This document shows positions 16,295-26,010 of a stretch of DNA of 36,229 bases, piece by piece. Made by a program: the position numbers and the translations under genes. The notes under the pieces are model-generated. The model was not told the DNA's origin, did not search any database, and saw nothing but the letters and a program-made list of their open reading frames with translations. Positions within the stretch are counted from its first letter, which is position 1, and every line of letters starts with the position of its first letter. Source of the DNA: Gammaproteobacteria bacterium (lineage in GTDB: Bacteria; Pseudomonadota; Gammaproteobacteria; Pseudomonadales; Azotimanducaceae); contig JAUIED010000034.1 in assembly GCA_030428905.1 (NCBI GenBank), positions 1-36,229 on the forward strand. The letters run 5' to 3'.

Positions 16295-17575
16295 CCGCAC
16301 CACAGCGCTGAACGCATCGCGCACCCGCTCGAAGGCAAGCGTCCCCCTGTGGCGCCGGATGACGTTGCTGGCGATTGTCAGCCCGAGGCCAGTGCCGCCA
16401 CTCTGGCGGTTGCGCGATGCATCGATACGAACAAACGGTTCCAGTGCACGCCGAGCTTCCTCCGGGCTCATGCCAGGGCCGGGGTCGGTAATGCGTACTG
16501 TGCCATCCACAGTGCAGGTGATGCGCGCGCTGCCGCCGTAGCGCACGGCATTGTCGATGAGGTTGCCCAGTGCCCGTTTCAGTGCCACCGGCTGGCCGCG
16601 CAGTACCGGCCTGGCTGAGCTCTCAAAGGCGACGTCATGGCCAAGATCCACGTAGTCGTCGCTCAGCGTGTGCAGTAACGCTGCCAGATCGATCCGCACC
16701 GCGGCTTCATCCGAGGATTCATCCCGCGCGTAGGTGAGCGTTTCATCAAGAATGGCGGTCATGTCCTCAATGTCCTGCTCGGCGCGTTGCTGTTGCGTGC
16801 TGTCGGCGATGTGCTCCGTGCGCAGCCGCAACCGCGTGGCAATGGTGCGCAGGTCGTGCGACACCGCGCCGAGCATCTGCGTACGCTCCTCGATGAGGCC
16901 TGTTACTCGCTGTTGCATGGCATTGAACGCAGCACTTGCCCGGCGCACTTCGCTGGGGCCGCGGTGTTCCGGCAGGGCGTCGAATGGTTCGCCGGCGCCG
17001 AGCCTGTCGGCGGCGTCGGCGAGGGTGGCAAAGTAACGCGTCACGCGTCTCGTGGCGATCAGCACCGCCAGCACGACGACGATCAGCGTCAGCAACATGA
17101 ACACCCCGGAAGCCAGATCCTGACCGAACCGCGTAACGTCGGTGCGGGTACTGGTATGCAGCCACCGAGCACCCACCGGTAACTGGATATGGAAGGTGGC
17201 GTTGCGAGAACGCCGCTCGGCGGTGAACGCCACCTGCACTTCATCTGCGCGTTCGAAGCCCTGGGCGCGCAGCCGCGCCACTACCACCGAGCGCACCTCG
17301 CTGTTGTGCCCCCACCGTTCGGTTGGAATGGCCACCGGTGCGTCTGCCCAGCCAACGTGAAACTCGCCGCCGATAATGCGGTTGAGCGTGGCCATGTCAT
17401 CGGGCGCAACATCGACCAGAGCCAGCGTACGATCCGTTGTGCTTTCGGCAAACGTCTGCGCGCGCGCCAGCATGCGCTCGTGTCCCCAGAAGATGAAGCT
17501 GGAGATCTGCAGTGCGAGAAAACCCACGCCGATCCAGAGCGCCAGACTTGCAAAAAGCGAGCGGCCGCGTGTCAT
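16262..17575 (-). CDS. two-component sensor histidine kinase, EnvZ-like
   Basis: A 437-residue inner membrane kinase with a first membrane segment (about 8-30), a periplasmic sensor (about 31-155), a second membrane segment (about 156-175), a HAMP linker (about 176-228), and a HisKA domain with phospho-acceptor H240 (GAVSHDLRT). The ATPase domain has the N box (NLIDNAVRYG), G1 (DPGPGM), F (EPFVRID) and G2 (GGTGLGLTIAS). The residues after H240-D-L-R-T are I-A instead of the usual P-L, an uncommon change at a position tied to phosphatase activity in HisKA kinases. The ATG overlaps the regulator's stop (ATGA). The signal is unknown; the neighbouring Spy-like gene suggests envelope or metal stress. 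Confidence 0.93.
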   Translation of the reverse strand: MTRGRSLFASLALWIGVGFLALQISSFIFWGHERMLARAQTFAESTTDRTLALVDVAPDDMATLNRIIGGEFHVGWADAPVAIPTERWGHNSEVRSVVVARLRAQGFERADEVQVAFTAERRSRNATFHIQLPVGARWLHTSTRTDVTRFGQDLASGVFMLLTLIVVVLAVLIATRRVTRYFATLADAADRLGAGEPFDALPEHRGPSEVRRASAAFNAMQQRVTGLIEERTQMLGAVSHDLRTIATRLRLRTEHIADSTQQQRAEQDIEDMTAILDETLTYARDESSDEAAVRIDLAALLHTLSDDYVDLGHDVAFESSARPVLRGQPVALKRALGNLIDNAVRYGGSARITCTVDGTVRITDPGPGMSPEEARRALEPFVRIDASRNRQSGGTGLGLTIASNVIRRHRGTLAFERVRDAFSAVVRLPVEPLTDVG

Positions 17576-18279
17576 TCGTCGGGTAGCTGCTGCACTGCGG
17601 CGGCGAGCAGGTAGCCGCCGCCACGCACGGTCTTGATCAGTTCGGCATCATTCAGCTGCCGGCGCAGGCGCGAGAGCTGCACATCCACGCTGCGATCGTA
17701 GGGGTCCGGTTTTCGCCCTTTTGTTACCTCCAGCAGCTGGTCGCGTGACAGCACTTCGCCGGGACGCCGGGCGAAAGCCAGCAGCAGATCGTAGGCGCCG
17801 CCGGTCAGCTCCACCAGCGCCCCGTGCGGGTTGGTGAGCCGGCGCTTGTTCACGTCGAGCAGCCAACCGGCGAAGGCGTAGCGCTCGTTGCCAGCATGCT
17901 TGTGCACCGCGAGCTGCTGCGGGGCGCGTCGTAGCACGGCGCGAATGCGTGCCAGCAGCTCACGGGTGCTGAAGGGTTTGGTCAGGTAGTCGTCGGCGCC
18001 GATCTCGAGGCCCAGCACCCGGTCACTCTCTTCTGCAAGCGCGGTCACCATGATGACGGGTATCTGGGTTTCCCGTCGCAGCCACCGACACAGCGCCAGC
18101 CCATCCTCGCCGGGCAGCATGATGTCCAGCAGCACGACATCCACAGCGTTGGTCGCCAACTCGCGGCGCATCTCTTCGCCATCGCGCGCGGTGCGGCAGT
18201 GCATGTCGTGACGCTCCAGATAGCCGCTGACGAGGCGGCGGATCTCGTTGTCATCATCGACGATCAGAACTTGGGTCAT
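17572..18279 (-). CDS. OmpR-family response regulator
   Basis: A 235-residue regulator. The receiver domain has the acidic pocket D8-D9-D10, phospho-acceptor D52 (VVLLDIMLPGEDG), the conserved Thr (MVTA) and Lys (YLTKPF). A winged-helix DNA-binding domain follows (LTGGAYDLLLAFARRPGEVLSRDQLL, YDRSVDVQLSRLRRQL, IKTVRGGGYLL). The ATG at 18279 gives the normal N-terminus; an upstream ATG at 18303 would place the -10 box inside the gene. It is the partner of the kinase gene downstream and probably acts at the palindrome at 18315-18357. Confidence 0.95.
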   Translation of the reverse strand: MTQVLIVDDDNEIRRLVSGYLERHDMHCRTARDGEEMRRELATNAVDVVLLDIMLPGEDGLALCRWLRRETQIPVIMVTALAEESDRVLGLEIGADDYLTKPFSTRELLARIRAVLRRAPQQLAVHKHAGNERYAFAGWLLDVNKRRLTNPHGALVELTGGAYDLLLAFARRPGEVLSRDQLLEVTKGRKPDPYDRSVDVQLSRLRRQLNDAELIKTVRGGGYLLAAAVQQLPDE

Positions 18280-18286
18280 GGGATCG

Positions 18287-18292
18287 ATTATA
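18287..18292 (-). promoter_or_regulatory. perfect TATAAT -10 box of the response regulator promoter
   Basis: On the minus strand 18292-18287 reads TATAAT. The expected start of transcription is at about 18280, next to the ATG at 18279, which has no ribosome binding site, so the transcript may be leaderless. The -35 position (about 18315-18310) reads CCGGCC, which is not a -35 element, and the palindrome begins right there. This suggests an activator-dependent promoter. Confidence 0.5.
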
Positions 18293-18314
18293 GGGGGCCG
18301 CACCGAACGGGCCG

Positions 18315-18357
18315 GTAACAGTGTGTTTCAGATCAGGGCTTTGCAACGCACTGTTAC
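18315..18357. promoter_or_regulatory. palindromic candidate operator between the regulator and Spy-like genes
   Basis: GTAACAGTG (18315-18323) and CACTGTTAC (18349-18357) are perfect inverted 9-mers, 34 bases between centres, about three helical turns. They lie in the 151-base gap between the divergent response regulator and Spy-like genes, which suits an OmpR-type regulator controlling both. A hairpin function is less likely because the loop is 25 bases. Confidence 0.5.
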
Positions 18358-18430
18358 ACACCGATACCCCCAGGAGACCCAAGGCACCTGCAGCTGAGGC
18401 CTACTGAGTATCCCAATCAAGGAGAAGCTC

Positions 18431-18922
18431 ATGACCCAATCCAAAATCATTCTGCTCGCCGTTCTCGGCGTGTTGCTCGTCGTGTCTGCTGCCGGTGTGG
18501 TGGCGTCGGGCGCCCTGGGCGGCAGCCATCACAGCGGCCATCACAGCGGCCAAGGCTGGCGTGGCCACGGCCACGGCGGCAATCCCTGTGCCCGCCTCAC
18601 GCGGCATTCCAGCCGCGTCGCCGAAGTGCTCATCGAGGAGCACCTCGATCTCAACGACGCGCAGCTCGATCAACTGCAGCCGGTTCTGGCCGTGGTGGAC
18701 GCCTGGCGCACGGACCTCGCGGTTTCCTGCGAATCCGGCCGTAGCGCTGCGGATGTACCGTCGGCGCTGGTGGCATTGGAGGATGCGCTCACCCGTTCTG
18801 CGCAGGCGGTACGTGAGCTGCGGCCAGCTTACGATACTTTCTACGCTGCTTTGAACGCTGAGCAACAGGCGCACATCTCCCAGGCGATGGCGCGCCACGG
18901 GGGCAACGGCGGGGAGGGCTGA
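18431..18922 (+). CDS. Spy/CpxP-like periplasmic protein with a histidine-rich N-terminal segment
   Basis: A 163-residue predicted periplasmic protein. It has an N-terminal signal segment (ILLAVLGVLLVVSAAGVVASGA), a His/Gly-rich stretch at about residues 31-50 (GSHHSGHHSG, then GHGHGG), and a helical body with two LTxxQ-like motifs (LNDAQ and LNAEQ) that mark the Spy/CpxP/ZraP superfamily of envelope chaperones. Spy is 161 residues. Two cysteines (about 56 and 97) could form a disulfide. The ATG has AAGGAGA upstream. It is divergent from the two-component genes, as in Cpx and Zra systems. The histidines suggest metal binding, which is inference; family membership rests on weak motifs and context. 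Confidence 0.7.
   Translation: MTQSKIILLAVLGVLLVVSAAGVVASGALGGSHHSGHHSGQGWRGHGHGGNPCARLTRHSSRVAEVLIEEHLDLNDAQLDQLQPVLAVVDAWRTDLAVSCESGRSAADVPSALVALEDALTRSAQAVRELRPAYDTFYAALNAEQQAHISQAMARHGGNGGEG
18527..18550 (+). repeat. 12-base tandem duplication coding HHSG twice
   Basis: CATCACAGCGGC occurs twice in direct tandem inside the Spy-like gene. It is in frame and yields the HHSGHHSG segment. This is a recent, exact duplication that extends the histidine-rich stretch. Confidence 0.95.
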
Positions 18923-18924
18923 TC

Positions 18925-19401
18925 GTGGGCACACAGCAACCGAATGCGGCAGATCTGCATCCCCCAAGGGTGCTGCCGCCGCACTACTTCGTGGGCAGCG
19001 TGCTCGTGACGGCGCTGATTGGCGTACTGGCAACGCCTCGGTTGCTGCAGATGCCCTGGCCGCTTGCAGGGCTCGTGCCCATGGCGGCAGGGCTCTGGCT
19101 GGCCGTGCGCGGTTCCCGCCAGTTTGCCGAGCGCGGTACCAACATTATCCCGCTTAGCCGTTCCACGGCTCTGGTCACCGATGGCGTGTTCCGCATCTCG
19201 CGCAACCCCATGTACCTCGGCATGCTGTCGTTCCTGGCAGGTGCTGCGATTCTCGCCAACGTCGCCTGGGCCTGGGTCGTGCCGGCAGCATTTTTCGTCC
19301 TCATCCGCCAGGCCTTTGTGGTGCGGGAGGAAGCGCTCATGCAGGCGACCTTTGGCGCTGATTACGAGGCCTATTGTGGCCGAGTGAGGCGCTGGTTGTG
19401 A
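18925..19401 (+). CDS. isoprenylcysteine methyltransferase-like (ICMT/PEMT family) membrane protein
   Basis: A 158-residue membrane protein with four or so hydrophobic segments and the C-terminal family signature ISRNPMYLGM, then EEALMQATFGADYEAYCGRVRRWL, which binds S-adenosylmethionine in the ICMT/PEMT/NnrU superfamily. Bacterial members are mostly uncharacterised, and the substrate cannot be inferred. The GTG start is two bases after the Spy-like gene and preceded by GGGGAGGG at the end of that gene, so the two are co-transcribed and probably under the same regulator. A strong hairpin follows. Confidence 0.85.
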   Translation: MGTQQPNAADLHPPRVLPPHYFVGSVLVTALIGVLATPRLLQMPWPLAGLVPMAAGLWLAVRGSRQFAERGTNIIPLSRSTALVTDGVFRISRNPMYLGMLSFLAGAAILANVAWAWVVPAAFFVLIRQAFVVREEALMQATFGADYEAYCGRVRRWL

Positions 19402-19440
19402 GTTCGCGCAACACCCGCTGATCCGCTAAACTCGCGCGCC

Positions 19441-19474
19441 GAAGAGAGAGCGGTTATGCCGCTCTCTCTTCTTT
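19441..19474 (+). terminator. Rho-independent terminator between the methyltransferase gene and lepA
   Basis: GAAGAGAGAGCGG (19441-19453) and CCGCTCTCTCTTC (19459-19471) form a perfect 13-base stem with a five-base loop (TTATG), followed by a short T stretch. It lies 40 bases after the methyltransferase stop and 43 bases before the lepA start. It could also act as a leader attenuator for lepA if transcription starts upstream. Confidence 0.8.
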
Positions 19475-19513
19475 GTGCCCGGCGACGGGTGGCGTACTCA
19501 CGAGCGGACAGCG

Positions 19514-21306
<1,793 letters not shown>

Positions 21307-21307
<1 letters not shown>

Positions 21308-22086
21308 TGGATATCGATTTTCCGTTCGTGCTCACCTGGGCGGTGCTGATTTGCGGCGCCATCTGGCTGTTCGATGTGCTGGTGCTCAAGCCGCGGCGTG
21401 TGGAGAAGCTTGCTGACGGTGAGGAAGACAAAGAGCCCATCATCGTCGAGTACGCGCATTCCTTTTTTCCGGTGTTGCTGTTCGTTCTGGTGCTGCGCAG
21501 CTTTCTCGCTGAGCCCTACCAGATTCCCAGCGGTTCGATGATCCCGACCCTGGAGGTGGGTGATTTCATTCTGGTAAACAAATACGCCTACGGCATCCGC
21601 CTGCCGGTGCTGGGCACCAAAGTGGTCGACGTTGGCGAGCCTGAGCGTGGCGACATCATGGTGTTCGTGCCGCCGCATGATTCCCGCTATTTCATCAAGC
21701 GGGTGATTGGTCTGCCGGGTGATCGTGTCCGCTACGAGAACAAGACGCTGTACATCAACGGCGAACGGCAGGGGTATGAGTTCGTGGGTGAAGTGCTGCC
21801 CGGCGTGCGCCGCTACGATGAAACTGTGGAAGGGCACACCCACGCCACCCATCGCTTTGCAGGTGTAAACCGCGTGCATCCCAACTGGCTGTCGCGCGGT
21901 CAGGAGATCGAAGTGCCGGAAGGGTACTACTTCATGATGGGAGACAACCGCGACAACAGTGACGACAGTCGCGTCTGGGGGCTGGCATCGGAGGCTAAAA
22001 TCGTCGGCAAGGCCGTGGCCATCTGGTTGCATAAGGACCCGGGGCTTGCCATGCCGAACTTCTCACGCAATTCCTGGCTCGAGTAG
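21307..22086 (+). CDS. lepB: signal peptidase I (LepB)
   Basis: A 259-residue inner membrane protease that removes Sec and Tat signal peptides. It has two N-terminal membrane segments (about residues 8-28 and 50-68) and a periplasmic catalytic domain with the Ser/Lys dyad S77 (PSGSMIPT) and K131 (FIKRVIGLPGD). Box E is MGDNRDNSDDSR. It is somewhat shorter than E. coli LepB (324). ATG at 21307 by TGATG coupling to lepA. Confidence 0.97.
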
Positions 22087-22098
22087 GAGGAGGTTTCC

Positions 22099-22461
22099 AT
22101 GCAGCAGCGATCGAAAATGCAGGGCCTGACGCTGTGGGGCTGGCTGTTTGTCATCATTGTTCTGGTGTCTGTGCTGACACTGGTCATGCGGCTGGGGCCA
22201 CACTACATCGATCACCAGGCGATCAGCAGCATCCTCAACGGTATCACTGCGGAAGAGGCGCGGGGTGCGAAGTCAGAGCTTCGCAAGCTCCTGGATAAGC
22301 GTTTTACCGTGAACAATCTGCGCGACTTCGATATCGACAAGATCGTCGACATCGATCGCAGCCGAGACGGCACGACTGTAACCATCGAATATGAGGTGCG
22401 CGAGCACCTGATCGGTAACCTCAGTGCGGTGCTGAACTTCCGCGACCAGCGTGCCTTCTGA
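22099..22461 (+). CDS. DUF4845 family small membrane protein
   Basis: A 120-residue protein with one N-terminal membrane segment (about residues 14-33) and a soluble part with regular basic and acidic alternation (DFDIDKIVDIDRSRDGTTVTIEYEVR). Genes of this DUF4845 type sit between lepB and rnc in Pseudomonas and relatives; function is unknown. A strong ribosome binding site (AGGAGG) precedes the ATG. It overlaps rnc by 11 bases. Confidence 0.88.
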   Translation: MQQRSKMQGLTLWGWLFVIIVLVSVLTLVMRLGPHYIDHQAISSILNGITAEEARGAKSELRKLLDKRFTVNNLRDFDIDKIVDIDRSRDGTTVTIEYEVREHLIGNLSAVLNFRDQRAF

Positions 22462-23113
22462 CGCGCTGCAAGCGCGCCTCGGACACGTCTTCAGCGACCA
22501 GGCGCTACTTGAGCTCGCGCTCACCCATCGCAGCGCCGGCGGTACAAACAACGAACGTCTGGAGTTTCTCGGCGATGCCGTGCTCGGCTATGTGATCGGT
22601 GAGGTGCTGTTCAACGAGCGTCCGAACGATCAGGAAGACATACTTACGCTCATGCGTGCGAGGCTCGTCCGCAAAGAGACGTTGGCGCGCATCGCCACGG
22701 AATTGGACCTTGGTCGGCACATTCGCCTGGGTGCAAGTGCGGCGAGCAGTGGCGGACACCGACGCGCGTCTATCTTAGCGGACGCACTTGAAGCCCTGAT
22801 CGGTGCCGTGCACCAGGATGCTGGGCTCGAAACCGCCCGCGAGCTCATCACGCGGCTGTGGCGGGACAGCATTGATCAGTTGGATCCGGGTACGCTCAAG
22901 GATGCGAAAACGCTCCTGCAGGAATGGCTGCAGGGGCGGGCACTGCCGCTTCCAGACTACGAAGTGGTGCGCACGGAAGGTGCCGAGCACCAGAAGATTT
23001 ACGAGGTGTATTGCCGTGTGGCATGCGAATCCGAACCTGCGGTGGGCGTCGACCGAAGCAGGAAACTGGCTGAAAAAGCTGCCGCGGCAGCGATGCTGGA
23101 GCGTCTGACATGA
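22451..23113 (+). CDS. rnc: ribonuclease III
   Basis: A 220-residue endonuclease for double-stranded RNA, needed for rRNA and some mRNA processing. The catalytic domain has the signature ERLEFLGDAVLGYVI and, later, LADALEALIGAVHQDAG with the Mg2+-binding acidic residues. A C-terminal dsRNA-binding domain follows, with TLLQEWLQG and KLAEKAAAAAMLERL. The GTG start lies inside the end of the DUF4845 gene, and the stop overlaps the era ATG (ATGA), giving the conserved rnc-era pair. Confidence 0.97.
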   Translation: MPSDALQARLGHVFSDQALLELALTHRSAGGTNNERLEFLGDAVLGYVIGEVLFNERPNDQEDILTLMRARLVRKETLARIATELDLGRHIRLGASAASSGGHRRASILADALEALIGAVHQDAGLETARELITRLWRDSIDQLDPGTLKDAKTLLQEWLQGRALPLPDYEVVRTEGAEHQKIYEVYCRVACESEPAVGVDRSRKLAEKAAAAAMLERLT

Positions 23114-24000
23114 CTCAGAAGTGCGGTTACGTAGCGCTGGTGGGGCGCCCCAACGTGGGCAAGTCCACGCTGATGAACCACCTGCTCGGTATGAAGCTCG
23201 CCATCACGTCGCGCAAACCGCAAACTACACGGCACAATCTGCTCGGTGTGGACACGCGCGGCGATGCTCAAGCGATTTATGTGGACACGCCGGGTATTCA
23301 CGATCAGCTCAACCGGCAGATCAACCGCATGATGGTTCGCTCGGCTACTTCGGTGCTCAGTGACGTGGATCTCATCGTCATGCTGCTCGAGCACGACAAG
23401 TGGACGGACGAAGATGCGCTGGTCCTGCGGCATGTTCAACGCTCGGCGCGGCCGGTGATTGCAGCGCTTAACAAAACCGACCTGCTCAGCCGTAGAGAAG
23501 CGCTGCTGCCGGCCATCGAACGGTTGGCAGGGTTTGATGTGTTTCAGGAGTTTGTGCCGATCTCGGCGCTGAAAGGTCAGGGGCTAGATGCGCTGCGCGG
23601 CGTGGTTGCGCGATTTCTTCCGGAGCAGCCGCATCTGTTTCCACCAGATCAGGTCACGGATCAAAGCACCCGCTTTCTTGTCTCTGAGATCGTGCGTGAA
23701 AAAATCATGCGTCGCCTTGGTGACGAGTTGCCGCACCGAACGACGGTGCTCATTGAAGCCTACGACGAACGGCCGCACATCACCGAGATTCGTGCGGTGG
23801 TCTACGTAGAGCGCTCCGGACAGAAGCGTATCCTCATCGGCAAGGAAGGACAGATGCTGAAGTCCATTGGCCAGGATGCGCGGCACGACATTGAGCTTCT
23901 GGTTGGCGGCAAGGTGATGCTGCATCTCTGGGTCAAGGTGCGCAAAGGCTGGACCAACGACATCGCGCAACTCAAGCGATTCGGTTTGGGAGAAACCTGA
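23110..24000 (+). CDS. era: GTPase Era
   Basis: A 296-residue GTPase that helps assemble the 30S subunit by binding 16S rRNA. It has G1 (GRPNVGKST), G2 (SRKPQTTRHN), G3 (DTPGIH), G4 (NKTD) and G5 (SALKG), then a C-terminal KH domain (EGQMLKSIGQDARHDIELLVGGKVMLHLWVKV without gaps is typical of Era). It is coupled to rnc and to recO by overlapping stop/start codons. Confidence 0.97.
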   Translation: MTQKCGYVALVGRPNVGKSTLMNHLLGMKLAITSRKPQTTRHNLLGVDTRGDAQAIYVDTPGIHDQLNRQINRMMVRSATSVLSDVDLIVMLLEHDKWTDEDALVLRHVQRSARPVIAALNKTDLLSRREALLPAIERLAGFDVFQEFVPISALKGQGLDALRGVVARFLPEQPHLFPPDQVTDQSTRFLVSEIVREKIMRRLGDELPHRTTVLIEAYDERPHITEIRAVVYVERSGQKRILIGKEGQMLKSIGQDARHDIELLVGGKVMLHLWVKVRKGWTNDIAQLKRFGLGET

Positions 24001-24686
24001 TGCGGGTGGCCGGCGAACCGGCGCTGGTGATGCAGATCAAGCCGTTTCGTGAGACCAGCAGCATCGTGCACTGCTTTGCCCGCGACGCTGGCCGCCTCGC
24101 CCTGGTACATCGAGGCGCCCGGCGCCGGCGCAGCCCCATGAGCGGGTTGCAGCCGTTTCATGAGGTGCAGATCAGCTACTCGGGAAAGGGCGGCTTGATG
24201 ACGCTGTACGGCGCGGACCTTCTGGCCGCCCACCGGCTCTCCGGCGATCATCTCGCCGCCGGATTCTACGTGTTCGAGCTGCTAGTGCGGCTCCTGCGGG
24301 AGCACGACGGCCATCCGCGGCTCTACGCCATCACCCGTCTGGTGGTCGACGGCTTGCACCAGAACCAGGCGCCGGCGCCACTGTTACGGGTGTTTGAACG
24401 GCGACTGCTTGAAGAGCTGGGTTTCGGCATCGATTTCCAGCATGAAGCGACGGGGGGGCCGGTAGCGGCCGATGCCTGGTACGCCCTTCGGGACGGTGAG
24501 GCATTCGAACAGGTGGCCTCGTCAGAGTCGGCGTACGCGGGCAGCGTGCTTCTGGCGATTCATGAGGACGACTACCGCGCGCGCAGCACGCGCGTCGCCG
24601 CACGAGAGATCTTCCGGGTCGCCCTCACGCCTCACCTCGGCCCGAAACCGCTGACCAGCCGCGCACTGCTGAAGGCGACCCACTGA
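24000..24686 (+). CDS. recO: DNA repair protein RecO
   Basis: A 228-residue recombination mediator that helps RecA load on SSB-coated DNA in the RecFOR pathway. It has an N-terminal OB-fold (ALVMQIKPFRETSSIVHCFARDAGRLALVHRGAR) and a helical domain (FYVFELLVRLLREHD, LLRVFERRLLEELGF). It lacks the four-cysteine zinc site, as many gammaproteobacterial RecO proteins do. The ATG overlaps the era stop. pdxJ, the usual next gene, is absent and rlmD follows. Confidence 0.93.
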   Translation: MRVAGEPALVMQIKPFRETSSIVHCFARDAGRLALVHRGARRRRSPMSGLQPFHEVQISYSGKGGLMTLYGADLLAAHRLSGDHLAAGFYVFELLVRLLREHDGHPRLYAITRLVVDGLHQNQAPAPLLRVFERRLLEELGFGIDFQHEATGGPVAADAWYALRDGEAFEQVASSESAYAGSVLLAIHEDDYRARSTRVAAREIFRVALTPHLGPKPLTSRALLKATH

Positions 24687-26008
24687 TGGCGCGGCGCAAA
24701 CCATTGCCTGCAGACTTGCCGGTTCAGGTCGAACGGCTTGATGACGAAGGGCTTGGCATTGGCCGGGTGCAAACCGGCGAGGTGGTGCGTGAGGTGCGAT
24801 TGCGCAACGCGCTGCCCGGCGAAGCCGTGCAAGCGCGCATTCTGAAGCGTCGTCGCGGCACGTGGTTCGGTAACGCGCAGCCAGCGGAGGCGGCAATGCA
24901 CGTTGATCGTCGCGCCACCGCGTGCGCGGTGTTTCCCCGCTGTGGCGGCTGCGCGCTGCAACACATGCCGGCGCATCTGCAGCTCGAGCGCAAGACAGCA
25001 GCGCTGGCGGATCTGTTGGCGGAGCACGGCGTGCGGGCGGCGCGCTGGCGCGCGCCGATCACCGGCCCTCAGTTCGGCTACCGGCGCAAGGCGCGGCTTG
25101 GCGTGCGTGTGGTGGGTGATCAGGTGTTCCTCGGTTTTCGTGAGGCGTTTGCCAGCCGGGTGGTGGACATGACCAGCTGCCCGGCGTTGGACGTGCGGCT
25201 ATCTGCCCTCATTGCGCCGTTGCGGGCGGTGGTCGCAGCGTTGTCCGTTCGGCGCGCTGTACCGCAGATCGAGGTGGCGGCTGGCGATGAGGCGGTAGCC
25301 CTGGTGCTACGCCATCTCGAGCCTCTGACCCAGGAAGACGTGGTAAGGCTGGCCGCGTTGGCGCGGCAGCACGGGGTGGCGGTGTACACCCAGGCAGGAG
25401 GGTATGACACCGTCACACCTCTGCCGGGACATCCAGCGCATTTGCTCTCCTATGCGCTGCCAGAGTTCGGCCTGAACGTGCAGTTTTCCCCTGTAGAGTT
25501 CACCCAGGTCAACGCCGCCATTAACCGGTCGCTGGTCAGGCATGGTACCGCGCCGCTGCGCAGCTGCGGCCTGGTCGCGGACCTGTTCTGCGGGATCGGC
25601 AATTTCTCCCTGGCGCTGGCGCGCACGGGCGTTGAGGTCTGCGGTCTGGAGGCCAGTGCCAGTGCAATCCTGCGGGCGGAAGCGAACGCCCGGCGTAACG
25701 GCATGGCGGGCCGCGCCCGCTTCGAGGTGAGTGACCTGTATGGAGACGGGGCCGTGGATCTTCGTCTGCCGCAGAACACTGATGGGCTGCTGCTTGATCC
25801 GCCGCGCTCTGGTGCGGGGCCACATCTCGGGCGTTGGCTCACACCGCAGATCGGGGTGGTGTCCTACGTATCCTGCAACCCGCGCACCTTTGCGCAGGAT
25901 GCGCGGCTGCTGCAAGATGCTGGATTCGCTCTCACCGAGGTCGGTGTGTTCGATATGTTCCCGCAAACCGCACACGTCGAAACCCTCGGCGTGTTTCACC
26001 GGCGCTGA
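24686..26008 (+). CDS. rlmD: 23S rRNA (uracil(1939)-C(5))-methyltransferase RlmD
   Basis: A 440-residue SAM-dependent rRNA methyltransferase. It has an N-terminal TRAM domain (about 1-60), then the [4Fe-4S] cysteines in CAVFPRCGGCALQH. The catalytic domain has VADLFCGIGNFSLALA (SAM binding), LLLDPPRSGAG and the catalytic cysteine in VVSYVSCNPRTFAQD. Length matches E. coli RlmD (433). ATG by TGATG coupling to recO. In E. coli rlmD (rumA) also lies directly before relA. Confidence 0.95.
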   Translation: MARRKPLPADLPVQVERLDDEGLGIGRVQTGEVVREVRLRNALPGEAVQARILKRRRGTWFGNAQPAEAAMHVDRRATACAVFPRCGGCALQHMPAHLQLERKTAALADLLAEHGVRAARWRAPITGPQFGYRRKARLGVRVVGDQVFLGFREAFASRVVDMTSCPALDVRLSALIAPLRAVVAALSVRRAVPQIEVAAGDEAVALVLRHLEPLTQEDVVRLAALARQHGVAVYTQAGGYDTVTPLPGHPAHLLSYALPEFGLNVQFSPVEFTQVNAAINRSLVRHGTAPLRSCGLVADLFCGIGNFSLALARTGVEVCGLEASASAILRAEANARRNGMAGRARFEVSDLYGDGAVDLRLPQNTDGLLLDPPRSGAGPHLGRWLTPQIGVVSYVSCNPRTFAQDARLLQDAGFALTEVGVFDMFPQTAHVETLGVFHRR

Positions 26009-26010
26009 CG

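Noticed and set aside
25834-26010. Upstream extension of the relA frame to an ATG inside rlmD
   Set aside because: The added residues overlap the catalytic end of rlmD in another frame and do not resemble RelA; the GTG at 26011 is the better start.
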